64,000 bases of DNA from Crambe crambe (Eukaryota; Porifera; Demospongiae; Poecilosclerida; Crambeidae): contig OZ004586.1 in NCBI GenBank assembly GCA_963924555.1, positions 434,001 through 498,000 of the forward strand, in the 5' to 3' direction. Made by a program: the position numbers and the translations under genes. The notes under the pieces were generated by a model, which worked only from the letters and a program-made list of their open reading frames with translations, searched no databases and was not told the origin of the DNA. Of this stretch, positions 10,137-21,702 are shown piece by piece (positions within the stretch are counted from its first letter, which is position 1; each line of letters opens with the position of its first letter).

Positions 10137-11290
10137 GTTGTCCTTGTGATGTTTGCTCCAACAACCCAGAGGAGAGGCTAACAGCTGATAAGGCATTCGT
10201 GGTGCTCTCCCTCTTCAATGTGCTGAGATTTCCCCTCACCATGCTCCCAGTGGTGGTCACTAACTTGAGACAGGTGATCACTACACAACATAACCACCAT
10301 CTTGATAGAGGTACCATAACTAAGTACATGCCAGCTGGCTCCCAGTGGTGGTCACTAACTTGAGACAGGTGATCACTACACAACATAACCACCATCTTGA
10401 TAGAGGTACCATAACTAAGTACATGCCAGCTGGCTCCCAGTGGTGGTCACTAAGGTGATCACTACACAACATAACCACCATCTTGATAGAGGTACTAACT
10501 AAGTACATGCCAGCTGGATACAGGTAATTGTGATGATGACCTTTGACCCTCATATGCAGACATATAAATATGTACTTATATATCTTGCATGTCCTACCCT
10601 GTTGACCTTGAGTAAACATCATGTGCACTCACCCCACAATGCTCTAGTATAGTGAACCTGTATTAAGAAACCACCCTATTTAGAGAGCACCTCTCTTTAA
10701 AGACCACTTGGTTATGTCCCAATAGTGCTTGTATACTATTGATTTGACCTCTGACCTTTTCCATTAAGAGACCACCTTTTGGTGGTCCAGAGGTGGTCAC
10801 TATAGATGGGTTCACTGTACAACACACCACATACCTACAACCACTCATGTGAAGTACACTTGAACTCACTTCAACTAGTTAAAGTGCAGAGTTGTGGGCG
10901 AGTGGGTTAAAGCACTGTCTGAGTGGGTGACTGAACTCTTGCTCTCTTGCAGGTTGAGTGGTTGATCTGTTTGAGTGAGACACAATTAAGTTATAAGTTA
11001 TACATATCATGTGATGTGTTGTGGTTGCTAGGTGACTAGTAGTAAACCCACAGTATTTGTTCAACAATGTTGAAGTTACCCTATTCTGATTTAATTTGTT
11101 CTATTTTTGGTTTGACTTGATAGTCCCTACCTATACATAAAAACATTCAGTTGTATGTCTGCTGGTCTTGATGACTCAACTGCTTTCCTCCATGTATAGG
11201 CTAGTGTGTCTATGAAGTGGCTCAGTAAGTAACTGGACACCAGAACTGGACCTTAACTGAAAACCTACATTCGATGTGTGCAGAGCCCAG
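10137..11290 (+). pseudogene. ABCC/MRP transporter exon pair, copy I
   Basis: Exon 10137-10273 encodes VVLVMFA, NNPEERLTADKAFVVLSLFN and VLRFPLTMLPVVVTNLRQ, which corresponds to the first transmembrane domain of MRP-type ABC exporters. The second exon starts at 11200 (ASVSMKWLSK) and has lost the FLQNEELDPDVI part. Relative to the copy at 20.2 kb, the first exon lacks AYNA. Only these two exons of a transporter of more than 1,000 residues are present, and the second runs into MAP3K tail sequence, so it is not functional. Confidence 0.75.
10243..10520. repeat. 95-bp tandem repeat, about 2.9 units
   Basis: Units start at 10243, 10338 and 10433. Each repeats the last 31 bases of the ABCC exon with its donor and the following intron, so the 3' exon end is present three times. 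Only copy I has this; the copies at 20.2 and 29.6 kb have one unit. Confidence 0.85.
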
Positions 11291-11573
11291 AAAGAAAGGA
11301 CGACAGTAAGTGGACTTATTTGGTGATATTAATATTGGAACCCTTTACCTATTATTGCAGTTTCTACTAATATCAGGACTATTGACTAGATATCTCTCTC
11401 CCCTTCACTCCAGGTGGCTCTGTGATGCCCAGTCTAAGATAGATTCCATGACTGTCATTGTTCGGAGTTTTTTTGAGAACATGTCCAAGAAGTCTAAGAG
11501 TAGTGGTAACCATCTCCAACACTCTGCTGAGCTGGAAGACAGTGGCTTCCAGGTAGAAGACTCACAGGATTAG
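11280..11573 (+). pseudogene. MAP3K12/13 tail exons fused to ABCC, unit 1
   Basis: The penultimate-exon end (CAGAGCCCAGAAAGAAAGG, donor GTAAGT) and the last exon 11414-11573 (SFFENMSKKSKSSGNH, AELEDSGFQVEDSQD, stop) match the 3' end of the long MAP3K copy at 43.2-43.5 kb. A 10-base deletion after GATGCCCA shifts the frame in this unit. Confidence 0.7.
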
Positions 11574-11774
11574 CAATCTGAGTGTATCTTTATGATCATG
11601 CATTGTCTTTTGATGCAGAGTCCTCAAGCTGGTGTCCTGAATGATATATGAACCCTTTCCACTGTTCTGTTAAAAATAACATGACTGTGTGAAATTCATT
11701 GTTTTGTGTAATACCGTGATTAATTATATGAAGCTCCACCCACCAGTGATTCAGAGGGTAATTAATCTAGAATA

Positions 11775-11940
11775 TGACACATCAAGCACTGTTCACCACA
11801 TCAAAGGAAGTTCTCCACATCAAAGGATCTACCCACCAGTGTTTCAGAGGGGTAATTAAGACACATCAAAAGAATTCACAACATCAAAGGAAGTTGTGAC
11901 CACATCAAAGGAAGGGATGACCACATCAAAGGAATTTAGG
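11775..11940. repeat. CACATCAAAGGAAGT minisatellite between convergent genes
   Basis: A short repeat (CCACATCAAAGGAAGTTRTGA with variants) lies between the MAP3K tail stop and the ANK poly(A) signal. Equivalent arrays are at 21,355-21,485, 31,225-31,355, 43,730-43,865, 55,315-55,410 and 57,000-57,062, with different unit numbers. Confidence 0.75.
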
Positions 11941-12260
11941 TTTTGCATCATGTGAATGTCATTTTTTGGTGCTTTATTTTGAAATAATTTTAATAATTAT
12001 ACAAACAAAATCCACAAAATTATAATGTGAGAAGTGAAAAAGTGTAAGTGAAGCAAATAGAACTGACCATGTGAGTGAGGGGAACCAAAATTATTACAAA
12101 ATGAACACAATACAATAAATAGTGGTCAGTACATAGTTATGGAGGAGACTAACAGTGTGAGTGGAAATAATCCACCACTTCACCGTGACCCTTTGCTTGG
12201 GCCAGCTGGAGTGGAGTCTCGTTAAACACGTTTTTGATGTTTGGGGAGCAATGGAGATGT

Positions 12261-15200
12261 TCAGTGGAGTGCAGTGCGATAGTTCTTGTCTTGTAACATA
12301 GTGTTGCATTCTTTGACTTCAGTTAGATATCGGATGATGGATAGGTGTCCTCTTGAGGCTGCAATATGTAAAGGTGTAAAATTGCTGTCATCCAGAGAAT
12401 TGGGGTCACAGGCATGATTCTTTATCAGATTCTTGACGAGGTGGAGGTGACCTTCTTGTGAAGCATGGTGAAGTGGTCGTCTTCCACACTGACCAGGAAC
12501 ATTAGGATTGCACTGCATAGTGTTTATTAAATAGTCACAAACATCACTATGTCCATGAAAGGCTGCATTGTGAAGTGGTGTGTTGTTGTTCTTGTCCCTA
12601 CAGAGAGGATCACACCTCATGTCTTCACATAGATATTGCACAATTGATAACTGCCCTTCCTGTGCAGCAAGACCTAGGGGGGTGGCATGGTCATCATTTC
12701 TACTCTCACGGTCACACCCACACTCCATTATCAGGAACTTGACAATGGATAAATGACCCCTCTGTGCAGCAGCATGGAGAGGTCCTATACTTTGCACACC
12801 ACTAGGAAGGTTGGGGTCACAATTGCAGTCGTGGATAAAATATTTCAATATTTCGATGCGACCATTCAGAGCTGCAACATGGATGGGAGAAGTATGATAC
12901 TTTGTGAAATCCTTGAACATATCTTCCATCTTCATGAAGGTCAGCATTGTCTCCATCAAGTACTTCACTACTTCTAAATTTCCACCACCACTAGCTCTGT
13001 GTAGAGGTGAGTAACAAGCCTCGTCCTGCTCAAAGGGATCGACTTGGTGCTTTTCGACTAGATACTGTACTATGTTGAGATGACCTGCTTCAGCTGCACT
13101 GTGTAATGGTGTCGTTTTGTGCCAGCCTAAAACAGAAGGGTTGCAGAGCCCACTTTCGATCAGGTACTCAAGCACTTCCAACCTTCCATTGCTAGCTGCT
13201 AGATGTAGTGATGTTTCATTGTTCGCATCTATTGTTAAGGGGTTGAGTCCCTTTGTGATGAGACGCTTCACTTCATCCAGGTCTCCTCTTGCGGCAGCAT
13301 GATGCAATTCCAAGCTCTGCTTGGTGGTGGTTTCTGCTGAGACTATCATGTCCAGTCGTGGGTCCTTCAAGTCTCTCTCGACATAGTCCTGTCATGTGAG
13401 GGAAGGAAATTCTCACTCTAGTACTAACATAATAGAGGAATTGTTGACTTATTAGCTCTAGAAGTCTGGAAATTTATGGATTGCGCCACAGACATTACAA
13501 CCATTGTTTACAAGTAACAGCAATTAAAAAATACATGGAAATTAAATTAATCAAATACAAGTAAGCTGTAACCATGGATATTAAAATTAGTAAACATTAG
13601 GTGTGAGTAAAATTACTATGCTTGATTGTTTTCTTGATCTCCAATTCTACCCATTATGCTTATTATAAATTGTTCTATATGTAGCAATAAATTTATCAGC
13701 ATTGAAGATATTTTTCTCTCATTAAATGAAGTGATAAAACCCTTTGATAAGCTGTGTAGATGAGGGTTGGACTAAGAAGACTCTCTTGAAAAGGGAAGAC
13801 AATGAGGGTAATTCATCCTGGCTCACTGAACCTCAGAAAGGTCTATGAGTAATTGCATATTAAGCTCAATTATGCCCTAAAAATTATTATGCCTAAATGT
13901 AAAAGAATATGCTACATCATTTATTCTTCCCTAATTATTGAATTAGGTAGAACTAGTACCACGTTGATATTTTTACGTTAGGGGAATGATGATTTTAAAA
14001 TCCTTACCTGGAACACAGACATTACAACCATTGTTTACAAGTAACAGCAATACATGGAAATTAAATACAAATAAGCTGTAACCATGGATATTAAAATTAG
14101 TAAAAACCTAATGTAAATGAGTAATGCTATCATCTCTAATTATGAGCTATTACTCTGAAATTTCCAAATAATATCAGTAGCAGGTTGATGCTTTTATGTT
14201 AGGGGAATGGTGACTTGTAAAATCCTTACCTGAATCTCATCAGAGATATCTGTCCCAAGACCGGATGTGAATATACTTCCACCATCATCTGAGTGAGTGG
14301 CAATACCTGTTCCAGTGATGTCACTAACTATGCTAAATGCTGAGTCAGCATCATCATCACCATCACTACCCTCCACCTTAAGGGCAGCCATTTCCCCCAC
14401 TAGAGATAGGACAGGGTCTGGGTAGGAGAAGAGATATCAGATGACATCAAATACCAATGGAGAGAACTCACCTTTTCCCTTATCATCAATTGTGACCTGA
14501 GAAGAAAGATTGAGACTCTGGTCTCCATAACTGATATTTATGAACCCCAGACTTTGCAGAGCAAGTTGTTTTTCTTCAGTAATAGCATCTATTATGCTGT
14601 CATCTGTATTTCAACTCAATGCAACCTTCATCAATATGCAGCAGTCGTAACACTGGCCTCCCAATGCTCTCCTCATAGTATGCTCCAGTTTCTCAAACTC
14701 TTCAACAGTTGTTTCATCAATTTTCATTTCACTTTTGAGAGCGAGTGTTTTTTCTGACTCTTCTTCACTACCAAATGTATCGCTCGGACATTCACAAATT
14801 CGTCTCTTGGAATAATCTTGAAAACTCTTCCGAGTGCTTCTTTATTTCTTGTCGTACCAAATCTGTCCATCAAAAGTTTGATCAGATCACGGTCATAGAA
14901 AGACCAAAACTTTGATGCTTTGCGAAATGCTTCTGCTATGGTTTTACAGCCTTGTAGTAATTCTTCAAACTTTACATCATGGAATGTTAGGAAGCTGTGA
15001 AGGTCATCTAGTGTGCACTTTTCTTCAATGGACTTTAGAAGATCAAAGACGAGGTTAGTAAATTTAGCTTTCAAACGTTCAGTTTCCTTCTGCAACTGTC
15101 TCATTTTAAACCTTTTCTTGTCTTCTGACATCCCATCGGTAGGTAAGAATGGAAAACATGGAATGAGATCCACAGCACTCATATCTGAAATTTCAAGTAA

Positions 15201-17353
15201 CACGCTTGCATAAATTGATCTTAACTTCCCTCGGAACAGTACCTGAACTAGAGGATGAGCTGACTGTGGAAGGAGCAGGTTCTGGACATTCAACATTCAG
15301 TTGATCTAAATACATAATGAAAATAAATTGTTCCCTTGTCAAGTATTTTTTCTTGTTACCTTCAGATGGTGTGGGAGTATCTGATGTCAACTGTTGAACA
15401 CCTGTAATGAAATAAGCACCTGAAATTAACTGGTCATATCTACTGGCATTTATAAGATAATGTAGATCTTAGAATGGATGATCATTGATCTTAATTAAAT
15501 GTGAATACATCTGAGTGGCAATACCTGTTCCAGTGATGTCACTAACTGTGCCAATTGCTGAGTCAGCATCATCAATACCCTTCACCTTAAGGGCAGCCAT
15601 TTCCCCCACTAGAGAGAGGACAGGGTCTGGGTAGGAGAAGAGATATCAGATGACATCAAATACCAATGGAGAGAACTCACCTTTTCCCTTATCATCAGTT
15701 GTGACCTGAGAAGAAAGATTGAGATTCTTGTCTCCATAGCTGATATTCATGAACCTCAGACTTTGCAAAGCAAGCTGTTGTTCTTCAGTAATGGCATCTA
15801 TTATGTTGTCATCCAAAGTTCGGTATTTTATCTTGCAACCTTCATCAATATGCAGCAGTCGTAACACTGGACCTTCCAATGCACTTTTCATCCTCTTCTC
15901 TAGTTTCCCAAATTCTTCGATGGTCATTTTGTCAAGCTCTATTTCACATTTCAGAGAGAGAACTTTTTCTGATTTCTCTACATTACCAAATGCATTACTC
16001 GGACATTCACAAACTCGTCTTTTAGAATACTCCTTTATCTTTTTTGTAAAACTTTTAAGTGCCTCTTTATTTCTTCTTCCACCAAATTTCTTAATCCAAA
16101 GCTTTATGATATGATGATCATGAAAAGAACAAAATCTAGACACTCTGCAAAAAGCTTCAGTTTTTGTATCACAACCTTCTTCAAATTTCATATCATGATA
16201 TTTAAGGAGGCTTAGAAAGTCATCAAATGTGTACGATTCTTGTACAGACTCTTGAAGACCAAAGATGAGATTAACAAATCTTGTTTTCATCTGTTCAGTT
16301 TCTTGGTAAAGCTGATTCATTTTAATCTTCTTTTCATCTTCTGACATTCCATGAGTTGGGAGAAAAGGAAAATGTGGAATAAGTTCCACAAATCTTGTTT
16401 TCATCTGTTCAGTTTCTTGGTAAAGCTGATTCATTTTAATCTTCTTTTCATCTTCTGACATTCCATGAGTTGGGAGAAAAGGAAAATGTGGAATAAGTTC
16501 CACAAGACTTAGCACTGAAAATTATAGTTATTAACACTTAGCATAGAAACTCTTCAAATAACATACCTGAACTGGAGCATGAACTGACAGTAGAGGCTGC
16601 AGATTCTTGATATTGAGTTTTCAGTTGATCTGTTGAAGTGACAATGAGAATTGATCACGATATACTTAATAGTTAACTAATATTTACCTTGTGCAATCTT
16701 TTGAGCAATTCCTTCATGACCAATAGTTCTGAGTGCTTTCATCAAGCTCTCCCAGGTGGGTTTACCACTCTCCTTCATCACATTATCTTTCTGATTGAGC
16801 CAAGCCCAAACCATATCTTCACGAAGAGGGTTCATCATCTTCAAGTTGTTATACTGAAGACCCAGTGCTAAACCCAACCGTATCAAGTCTTCTGGAAGTA
16901 GAGTTCCCAAATATTGGGTGACTTCAAAGAGATCATTCACTGTTAGTTGTGCTACAAAAGACAAACAAATGAAAAACAAACAAAAAACAAAACAAAACGA
17001 AAAAAGGTGAAGAGATGGATGAGCTGAAGTAACAGTGTATGGGGATCTTGATATTGTTAGACTTACTCTCTGGGCCTGGGTTAGATTCGACATCACCACA
17101 GAGTATCAAGAGAGAGGGGAGAACTGTCTGTGCAAAGGACAGGTTGAGAAGGGAGCCATGATCCCCCAGATCAGATTGAACACAGAAGGTGTTTGATGTG
17201 GGGGAAGAGAGATCACCAACAAGCACTGGATAAAGAAAGGATGAGTGTCTAGTCATCACTAAAAGAAGTTGGAAAATACTTATTTTTCTCTTATGTAGGC
17301 AAGAAATAAAAACATAGTTGCATACCTTTGAAGGTTTTTTCAGCTTCTTTCAT
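12261..17353 (-). CDS. ANK2: 2A / death-domain / double central-module / ankyrin gene (mosaic)
   Basis: Exons in transcription order: 17326-17353 (MKEAEKTFK), 17067-17258 (2A), 16688-16951 (death domain, PEDL type), 16567-16629, 15681-16514 (central domain Y), 15525-15608 (truncated acidic exon), 15360-15401, 15243-15305, 14472-15184 (central domain X), 14230-14399 (acidic, VGEMAALKV start), 12261-13388 (ankyrin). The gene thus carries a Y module followed by a complete X module. The Y exon has a perfect 114-bp tandem duplication. The X exon is 713 nt instead of 732 (deletions of 10, 8 and 1 bases), so it is frameshifted. Skipping it keeps the frame, because its neighbours are phase 1, and would give about 955 residues. 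The ankyrin exon has a 44-bp deletion that creates a stop after RTALH, removing the last repeats. Poly(A) signal AATAAA at 11973-11978. The long intron 13,389-14,229 holds no gene. Probably transcribed, but function doubtful. Confidence 0.7.
17071..17097 (-). other. 2A ribosome-skipping motif of ANK2
   Basis: Encodes GDVESNPGP, preceded by the hydrophobic LPSLLILC. It matches the 2A consensus D-V/I-E-x-N-P-G-P, at which ribosomes fail to join Gly to Pro and then continue. The predicted break is between the last G and P, about 70 residues from the start and directly before the death domain. Confidence 0.85.
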
Positions 17354-17628
17354 GCTTGCACAATGAAATCCTGTCACTAGATTTATGGTAGTTATTCGTT
17401 TATTGTAATTTATACCTTCTTGTACGAGCCCCACCCCCTTAGCGATCTGCAATAGCTTGATCCGAACAAAGTTCCGGAAACTAGTAGCAAAAATCCGGAT
17501 GCTATATAACTAGATATCACTGAGTTTATCAGTTCGATGGCAATTCCAGAGCTGTGAGTTATCAGGACAAAAAAAAAAAAAATAAAAAAAAATGAAAAGT
17601 AGGGTGTTCCCTTAAGTAAACAACTTAA

Positions 17629-17640
17629 TGCGCATGTGCA
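17629..17640 (-). promoter_or_regulatory. NRF1-like palindrome upstream of ANK2
   Basis: TGCGCATGTGCA, 276 bp upstream of the first ATG. The same element lies upstream of ANK3, ANK4 and ANK7, with a weaker form upstream of ANK5. NRF1 binds TGCGCATGCGCA-type sites at TATA-less promoters; the role here is inferred. Confidence 0.4.
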
Positions 17641-17703
17641 GTTTTATTCATGAGCCCCACCCAGCTACATGGTGCGCATTGTATTTGTAGAGTAGAAGTT
17701 GGT

Positions 17704-17870
17704 CTACTTATCCTTCACGTCCATGATGGCTCCAGAACGGTACGCCAGAAAATAGTCCAGAAAACTTGTCCTGTCTCTTGATCTCATTCAGATCTGCTTC
17801 TATGAAAGCAAATGTCACTTCTGGGAGGTTAGTCTTCCTCCATCAATAGGTATGGGCATAAATGTCATGT
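17704..17870 (-). pseudogene. Degraded copy of an unidentified conserved exon
   Basis: A decayed version of the minus-strand exon best preserved at 63,390-63,659 (NLPEVTFAFTEADLNEIERQ). Here deletions have removed the LDTQHQLNRGR part and shifted the frame. Confidence 0.4.
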
Positions 17871-18635
17871 TGTTGATTAGTATAAAAGATCAATGAAGTG
17901 GTGTGGAGTGCTTCTTTAAAAGTCAAGATCATATAGGGGTTTAGAAATTAGACAATTTGACATCCATGGAGTTCTCCTTTAGTGAGTGGAGGACATAACA
18001 TTAGGTGTATTGTTCTAGCAGTTATCTAGTGACTTGTGAGTGTAACTTAGCATGGTTTTCTTATTTGTTAGTGCTGTGTTCGTTGATGACTATTTGAGTG
18101 AGAAAGTTGCAGGAAGTGGACTATTTGAGTGCATTAAAAGGTGAAGGATGTGTTGTATTTCCAGGAGGTGAGTCACCAGTGAAAGTTCCTTTAATAACTA
18201 TGCATGTATAATATTTGTACAACAGAAAAGTTGACATCAATACTGAGGAAGAGGAGTCATCCAAACATGGTGAAGTTCAAGTAAGTGTGGCTATTACTGG
18301 TAGCTGCAGTTAGAGAAAGAGGTCAGGTCATAGGTCATACACTGAAATTCATAAGATTGATAACCTTGTGGAGCATGGGATAAGATATCCAAGTCATAAA
18401 TTGCATTTGATTGGCACACGACACATCGATGCATTGTTATGGAAACAGTTGGCAGTTTCTGTAACTGAAAGGTCAATGAGAAATGATTGTTAGCAAGTAC
18501 CTTCTATGAGGTCAATAAATATCTTTAAGTTGTGCTAGCAAATGACATTGTCCCTAGTACAGGACAACCTCTTCCTTAACTTATCCTGAGAGAAAAAATC
18601 ATATAAATAGATACATTATATTTGCCTTCTTGTAG

Positions 18636-19848
18636 AGGAGTTTGCACTAAGCCTCCTTGCTTCTGCTTGGTCTTTAAGTGGTCAGTGGATGAGGCAGATC
18701 GGATCTGGCATGCTCTATCTCCACTCCAAGAAAATCATGCACAGAGACCTGAAGTCACTCAAGTGAGTAATGACATGCAACACATAAAAAGTCTGAAAAA
18801 GTTAGTTATTTGATGCATCATCCCATGGTGAGAAATGGTGGTACCGTTTACAACTGGAGTGAGGATACCACCCATTTCCCATCCACACCTCCTTACCATT
18901 GTATCAAGTCTGTAATAGGGTATTCATAATAAGGTGATAACTATTGAAGTGTCCACAATAGGGTACACACAATAAGGGTATTCAATATTGGGTATTCATA
19001 ATCCGACATCAGTATTGTAGTCTTATTTGGTGTCCATACTAGAGACAGTCACCACAGTACAAAATTATGCCCACTGCCATGAGATCATCAAGTCCTAAAG
19101 CAATTCATGAGGTGTTGGTCACAAGGACCACATATAGTGCTTTTATGAGCCTAATGAATATCAAGAAGGAGTTATGAATGATTATCACCTCTCTCTCTAT
19201 CATAGTATTCTTCTCTGCAATAACGATGTCCTGAAGATCTCTGACTTCAAAGTGAGTCGTCATTTTAGTGAGAAGAGCATGAGTTGGAATGGTTGGGTGG
19301 ATGTATCCTGAGATATTAGACTTGAGTTGTGCTGAACATCTGGTCCTACGGAGTCGTGCTCTGGGAGATGCTCATGCAGGAGAAACCATACAATGTAAGT
19401 GAAATAGAATCGCCACAAAAGAAGGTTGGAATAAGTCTAGCATGTAGGGAGTTAGGAATTTGGAGTCCTCCCTTAGAACAGACCATCTTTCCGGCAGATT
19501 CAGATGCATCTTGATCTCGTAGCTGGAGCATTTCTAACCATCCCTCCAGACACTTACCTCATGTCCCAGGCAAGTTTCAGTTCACAATAATTATGTTGGA
19601 TGTACAGTGATATTGTTTTGTTTGCAGGAGAGTTGGAAAGGAGAGATAGAGGAGTGTCTTAGCAAGCTTCGTATCGAGGGGATCCCCCCTAATGACTCAG
19701 AACTGATCCAGCAGAGGGAGGAGGAACTTAAACATGCTCAAGACGTCCGAGTTGTGTACGAACAGAAGCTGCAGACGGCAGACAAGCTCTACAAGGAACT
19801 CAAGTCCTGCAAGAGTCAATTGGATGTGAAGGAGTTGGAACTGACAAG
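18636..19848 (+). pseudogene. MAP3K12/13 (DLK/LZK)-like fragment A
   Basis: Exons: 18636-18762 (GVCTKPPCFCLV, then YLHSKKIMHRDLK in a shifted frame), 19206-19394 (ILLCNNDVLKISDF, SYGVVLWEMLMQEKPYN), a degraded exon around 19,478-19,569 (QIQMHLDLVAGAFL), and a coiled-coil exon 19628-19848 (EEELKHAQDVRVVYEQKLQT). These are kinase subdomains VI-IX and the leucine-zipper region of a DLK/LZK-type kinase. The DFG glycine region reads DFK, the activation loop is shortened by a deletion, and a kinase exon is missing. The order and donors match fragment C. Not a working kinase. Confidence 0.75.
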
Positions 19849-20209
19849 GTGAGAGAGTTTGTTAAAGGTAACTATGTTCCCTCTGGAACAGGATAAGCAC
19901 ATCCTTCCTGTGTCCACTCAAGATGACCAACAGAAGCACTATATATAAATGCATTCATGTTATGACCTCAATGGATCATTAATAATTTATACACATAGAG
20001 AGAGCTAGAAATGACTGCTGGTCACTGATCATTTTCCAACCACTTCTTGGAAAATGACCAACTAAATTTCAGTATTTAAGTATTGCAGGATAAGGAATGT
20101 CCGACCTAATGACCAATCGAGTTCTACCTCTGCACACAGACTCTCAGCAGACTTTCTTAATTAGAGATATCCTAAATTGAAGTTCTATTGTCTCCATTTT
20201 GTTCAGGTT

Positions 20210-20860
20210 GTCCTAGTGATGTTTGCTGCATACAATGCCAACAACCCAGAGGAGAGGCTAACAGCTGATAGGGCATTCGTAGCAACCAGCTTGATAGAGG
20301 TACGTAACTAAGTACATGCCAGCTGGATACAGGTAATTGTGATGATGACCTTTGACCCTCATATGCAGACATATAAATATGTACTTATATATCTTGTATG
20401 TCCTAACATTGTAGTTTATTTCCATGATGACCTTGGGTAAACAGCCTGTGCACTCACCCCACAATGCTCTAGTGTAGTGGAACCTGTATTAAGGGGGGTG
20501 GGGTTCCCTGGGTCCAAAACTTGCTCACATTTACAAATGTATTAACGTAAGTTATAAGTATCATGTGATGTGTTGTGGTTGCTAGGTGACTAGTAGTAAA
20601 ACCCACAGTATTTGTTCAACAATGTTCAAGTTACCCTATTCTGTTCTATTTTTGTTGATGGTCCCTACCTACACATAAAAACATCCAGCTGTATGTCTGC
20701 TGGTCTTGATGACTCAACTGTTTTCCTCCATGTATAGGCTAGTGTGTCTGTGAAGTGGCTAAGTAAGTTTCTGCAGAAATGAAGAATTGGATCCAGATGT
20801 CATTAACTGGACACCAGAACTGGACCTTAACTTAAAACCTACATTCGATGTGTGCAGAGC
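20210..20860 (+). pseudogene. ABCC/MRP exon pair, copy II (truncated)
   Basis: The first exon begins at 20210 (VVLVMFAAYNANNPEERLTA, DRAFVA) and is cut off about 80 bases in, jumping to downstream intron sequence. It alone keeps the AYNA residues. The second exon starts at 20738 (ASVSVKWLSKFL) and runs into MAP3K tail sequence. Confidence 0.65.
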
Positions 20861-21142
20861 CCAGAAAGAAAGGACGACAGTAAGTGGACTTGTTTGGTGA
20901 TATTAATATTGGAACCCTTTACCTATTATTGCAGTGGAGAGTTACTAGATATCTCTCTCCCCTTCACTCCAAGTGGCTCTGTAACATCCACCATAGCCAA
21001 GCCTAAGATAAATTCCACGACTGCCATTGTTCGGAGTTTCTTTGAGAACATGTCCAGGAAGTCTAAGAGTAGTGGTAACCATCTCCAACACTCTGCTGAG
21101 CTGGAAGAGAGTGGCTTCCAGGTAGAAGACTCACAGGATTAG
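20860..21142 (+). pseudogene. MAP3K tail exons, unit 2
   Basis: Same chimeric ABCC-to-MAP3K tail as at 11.3 kb, ending with SGFQVEDSQD and a stop at 21140-21142. The last-exon acceptor CCAG has an inserted A (CCAAG), which would shift the spliced frame. Confidence 0.6.
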
Positions 21143-21702
21143 CAATCTGAGTGTATCTTTATGATCATGCATTATCTTTTGATGCAGAGTCCTCAAGCTG
21201 GTGTCCTGAATGATATATGAACCCTTTCCACTGTTCTGTTAAAAATAACATGACTGTGTGAAATTCATTGTTTTGTATAATACCATGATTAATTATATGA
21301 AGCTCCACCCACCAGTGATTCAGAGGGTAATTAAACTAGAATATGACACATCAAGCATTCTATTCACCACATCAAAGGATCTACCCACCAGTGTTTCAGA
21401 GGGGTAATCAAGACATCAAAAGAATTCACCACATCAAAGGAAGTTGCGACCACATCAAAGGAAGTTATGACCACATCAAAGGAATTTAGGTCCTGCATAA
21501 TGTGAATGTCATTTTTTGGTGCTTTATTGTGAAATAATTTTAATAATTATACAAACAAAATCCACAAAATTATAATGTGAGAAGTGAAACAAAAAGTGTA
21601 AGCGAAGCAAATAGAACTGACCATGTGAGTGAGGGGAACCAAAATTATTACAAAATGAACACAATACGATAAATAGTGGTAAGTGCATAGTTATGGAGGA
21701 GA

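Noticed and set aside
10137..11573. A novel ABCC-MAP3K fusion protein
   Set aside because: The two reading frames do not match at the junction and most transporter and kinase exons are absent.
11690..11935. Possible CRISPR-like array from the evenly spaced CACATCAAAGGAAG repeats
   Set aside because: The units are irregular, short, have no unique spacers, and lie in eukaryotic intergenic DNA; it is a minisatellite.
12753..12977. Plus-strand frames opposite the ankyrin exons (also at 22,285, 44,664, 57,866)
   Set aside because: They are antisense shadows of the conserved ankyrin exons and recur only because those exons recur.
15749..16114. Plus-strand frame of 121 codons opposite the central-domain exon
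   Set aside because: Antisense shadow; similar ones appear in every copy and none has its own signals.
17071..17097. The 2A motif as a remnant of an integrated RNA virus or a 2A-bearing retrotransposon
   Set aside because: It sits in its own exon with conserved splice sites and phase, directly before a death domain, in five copies, with no viral or RT coding sequence next to it. An ancient origin from such an element cannot be excluded.
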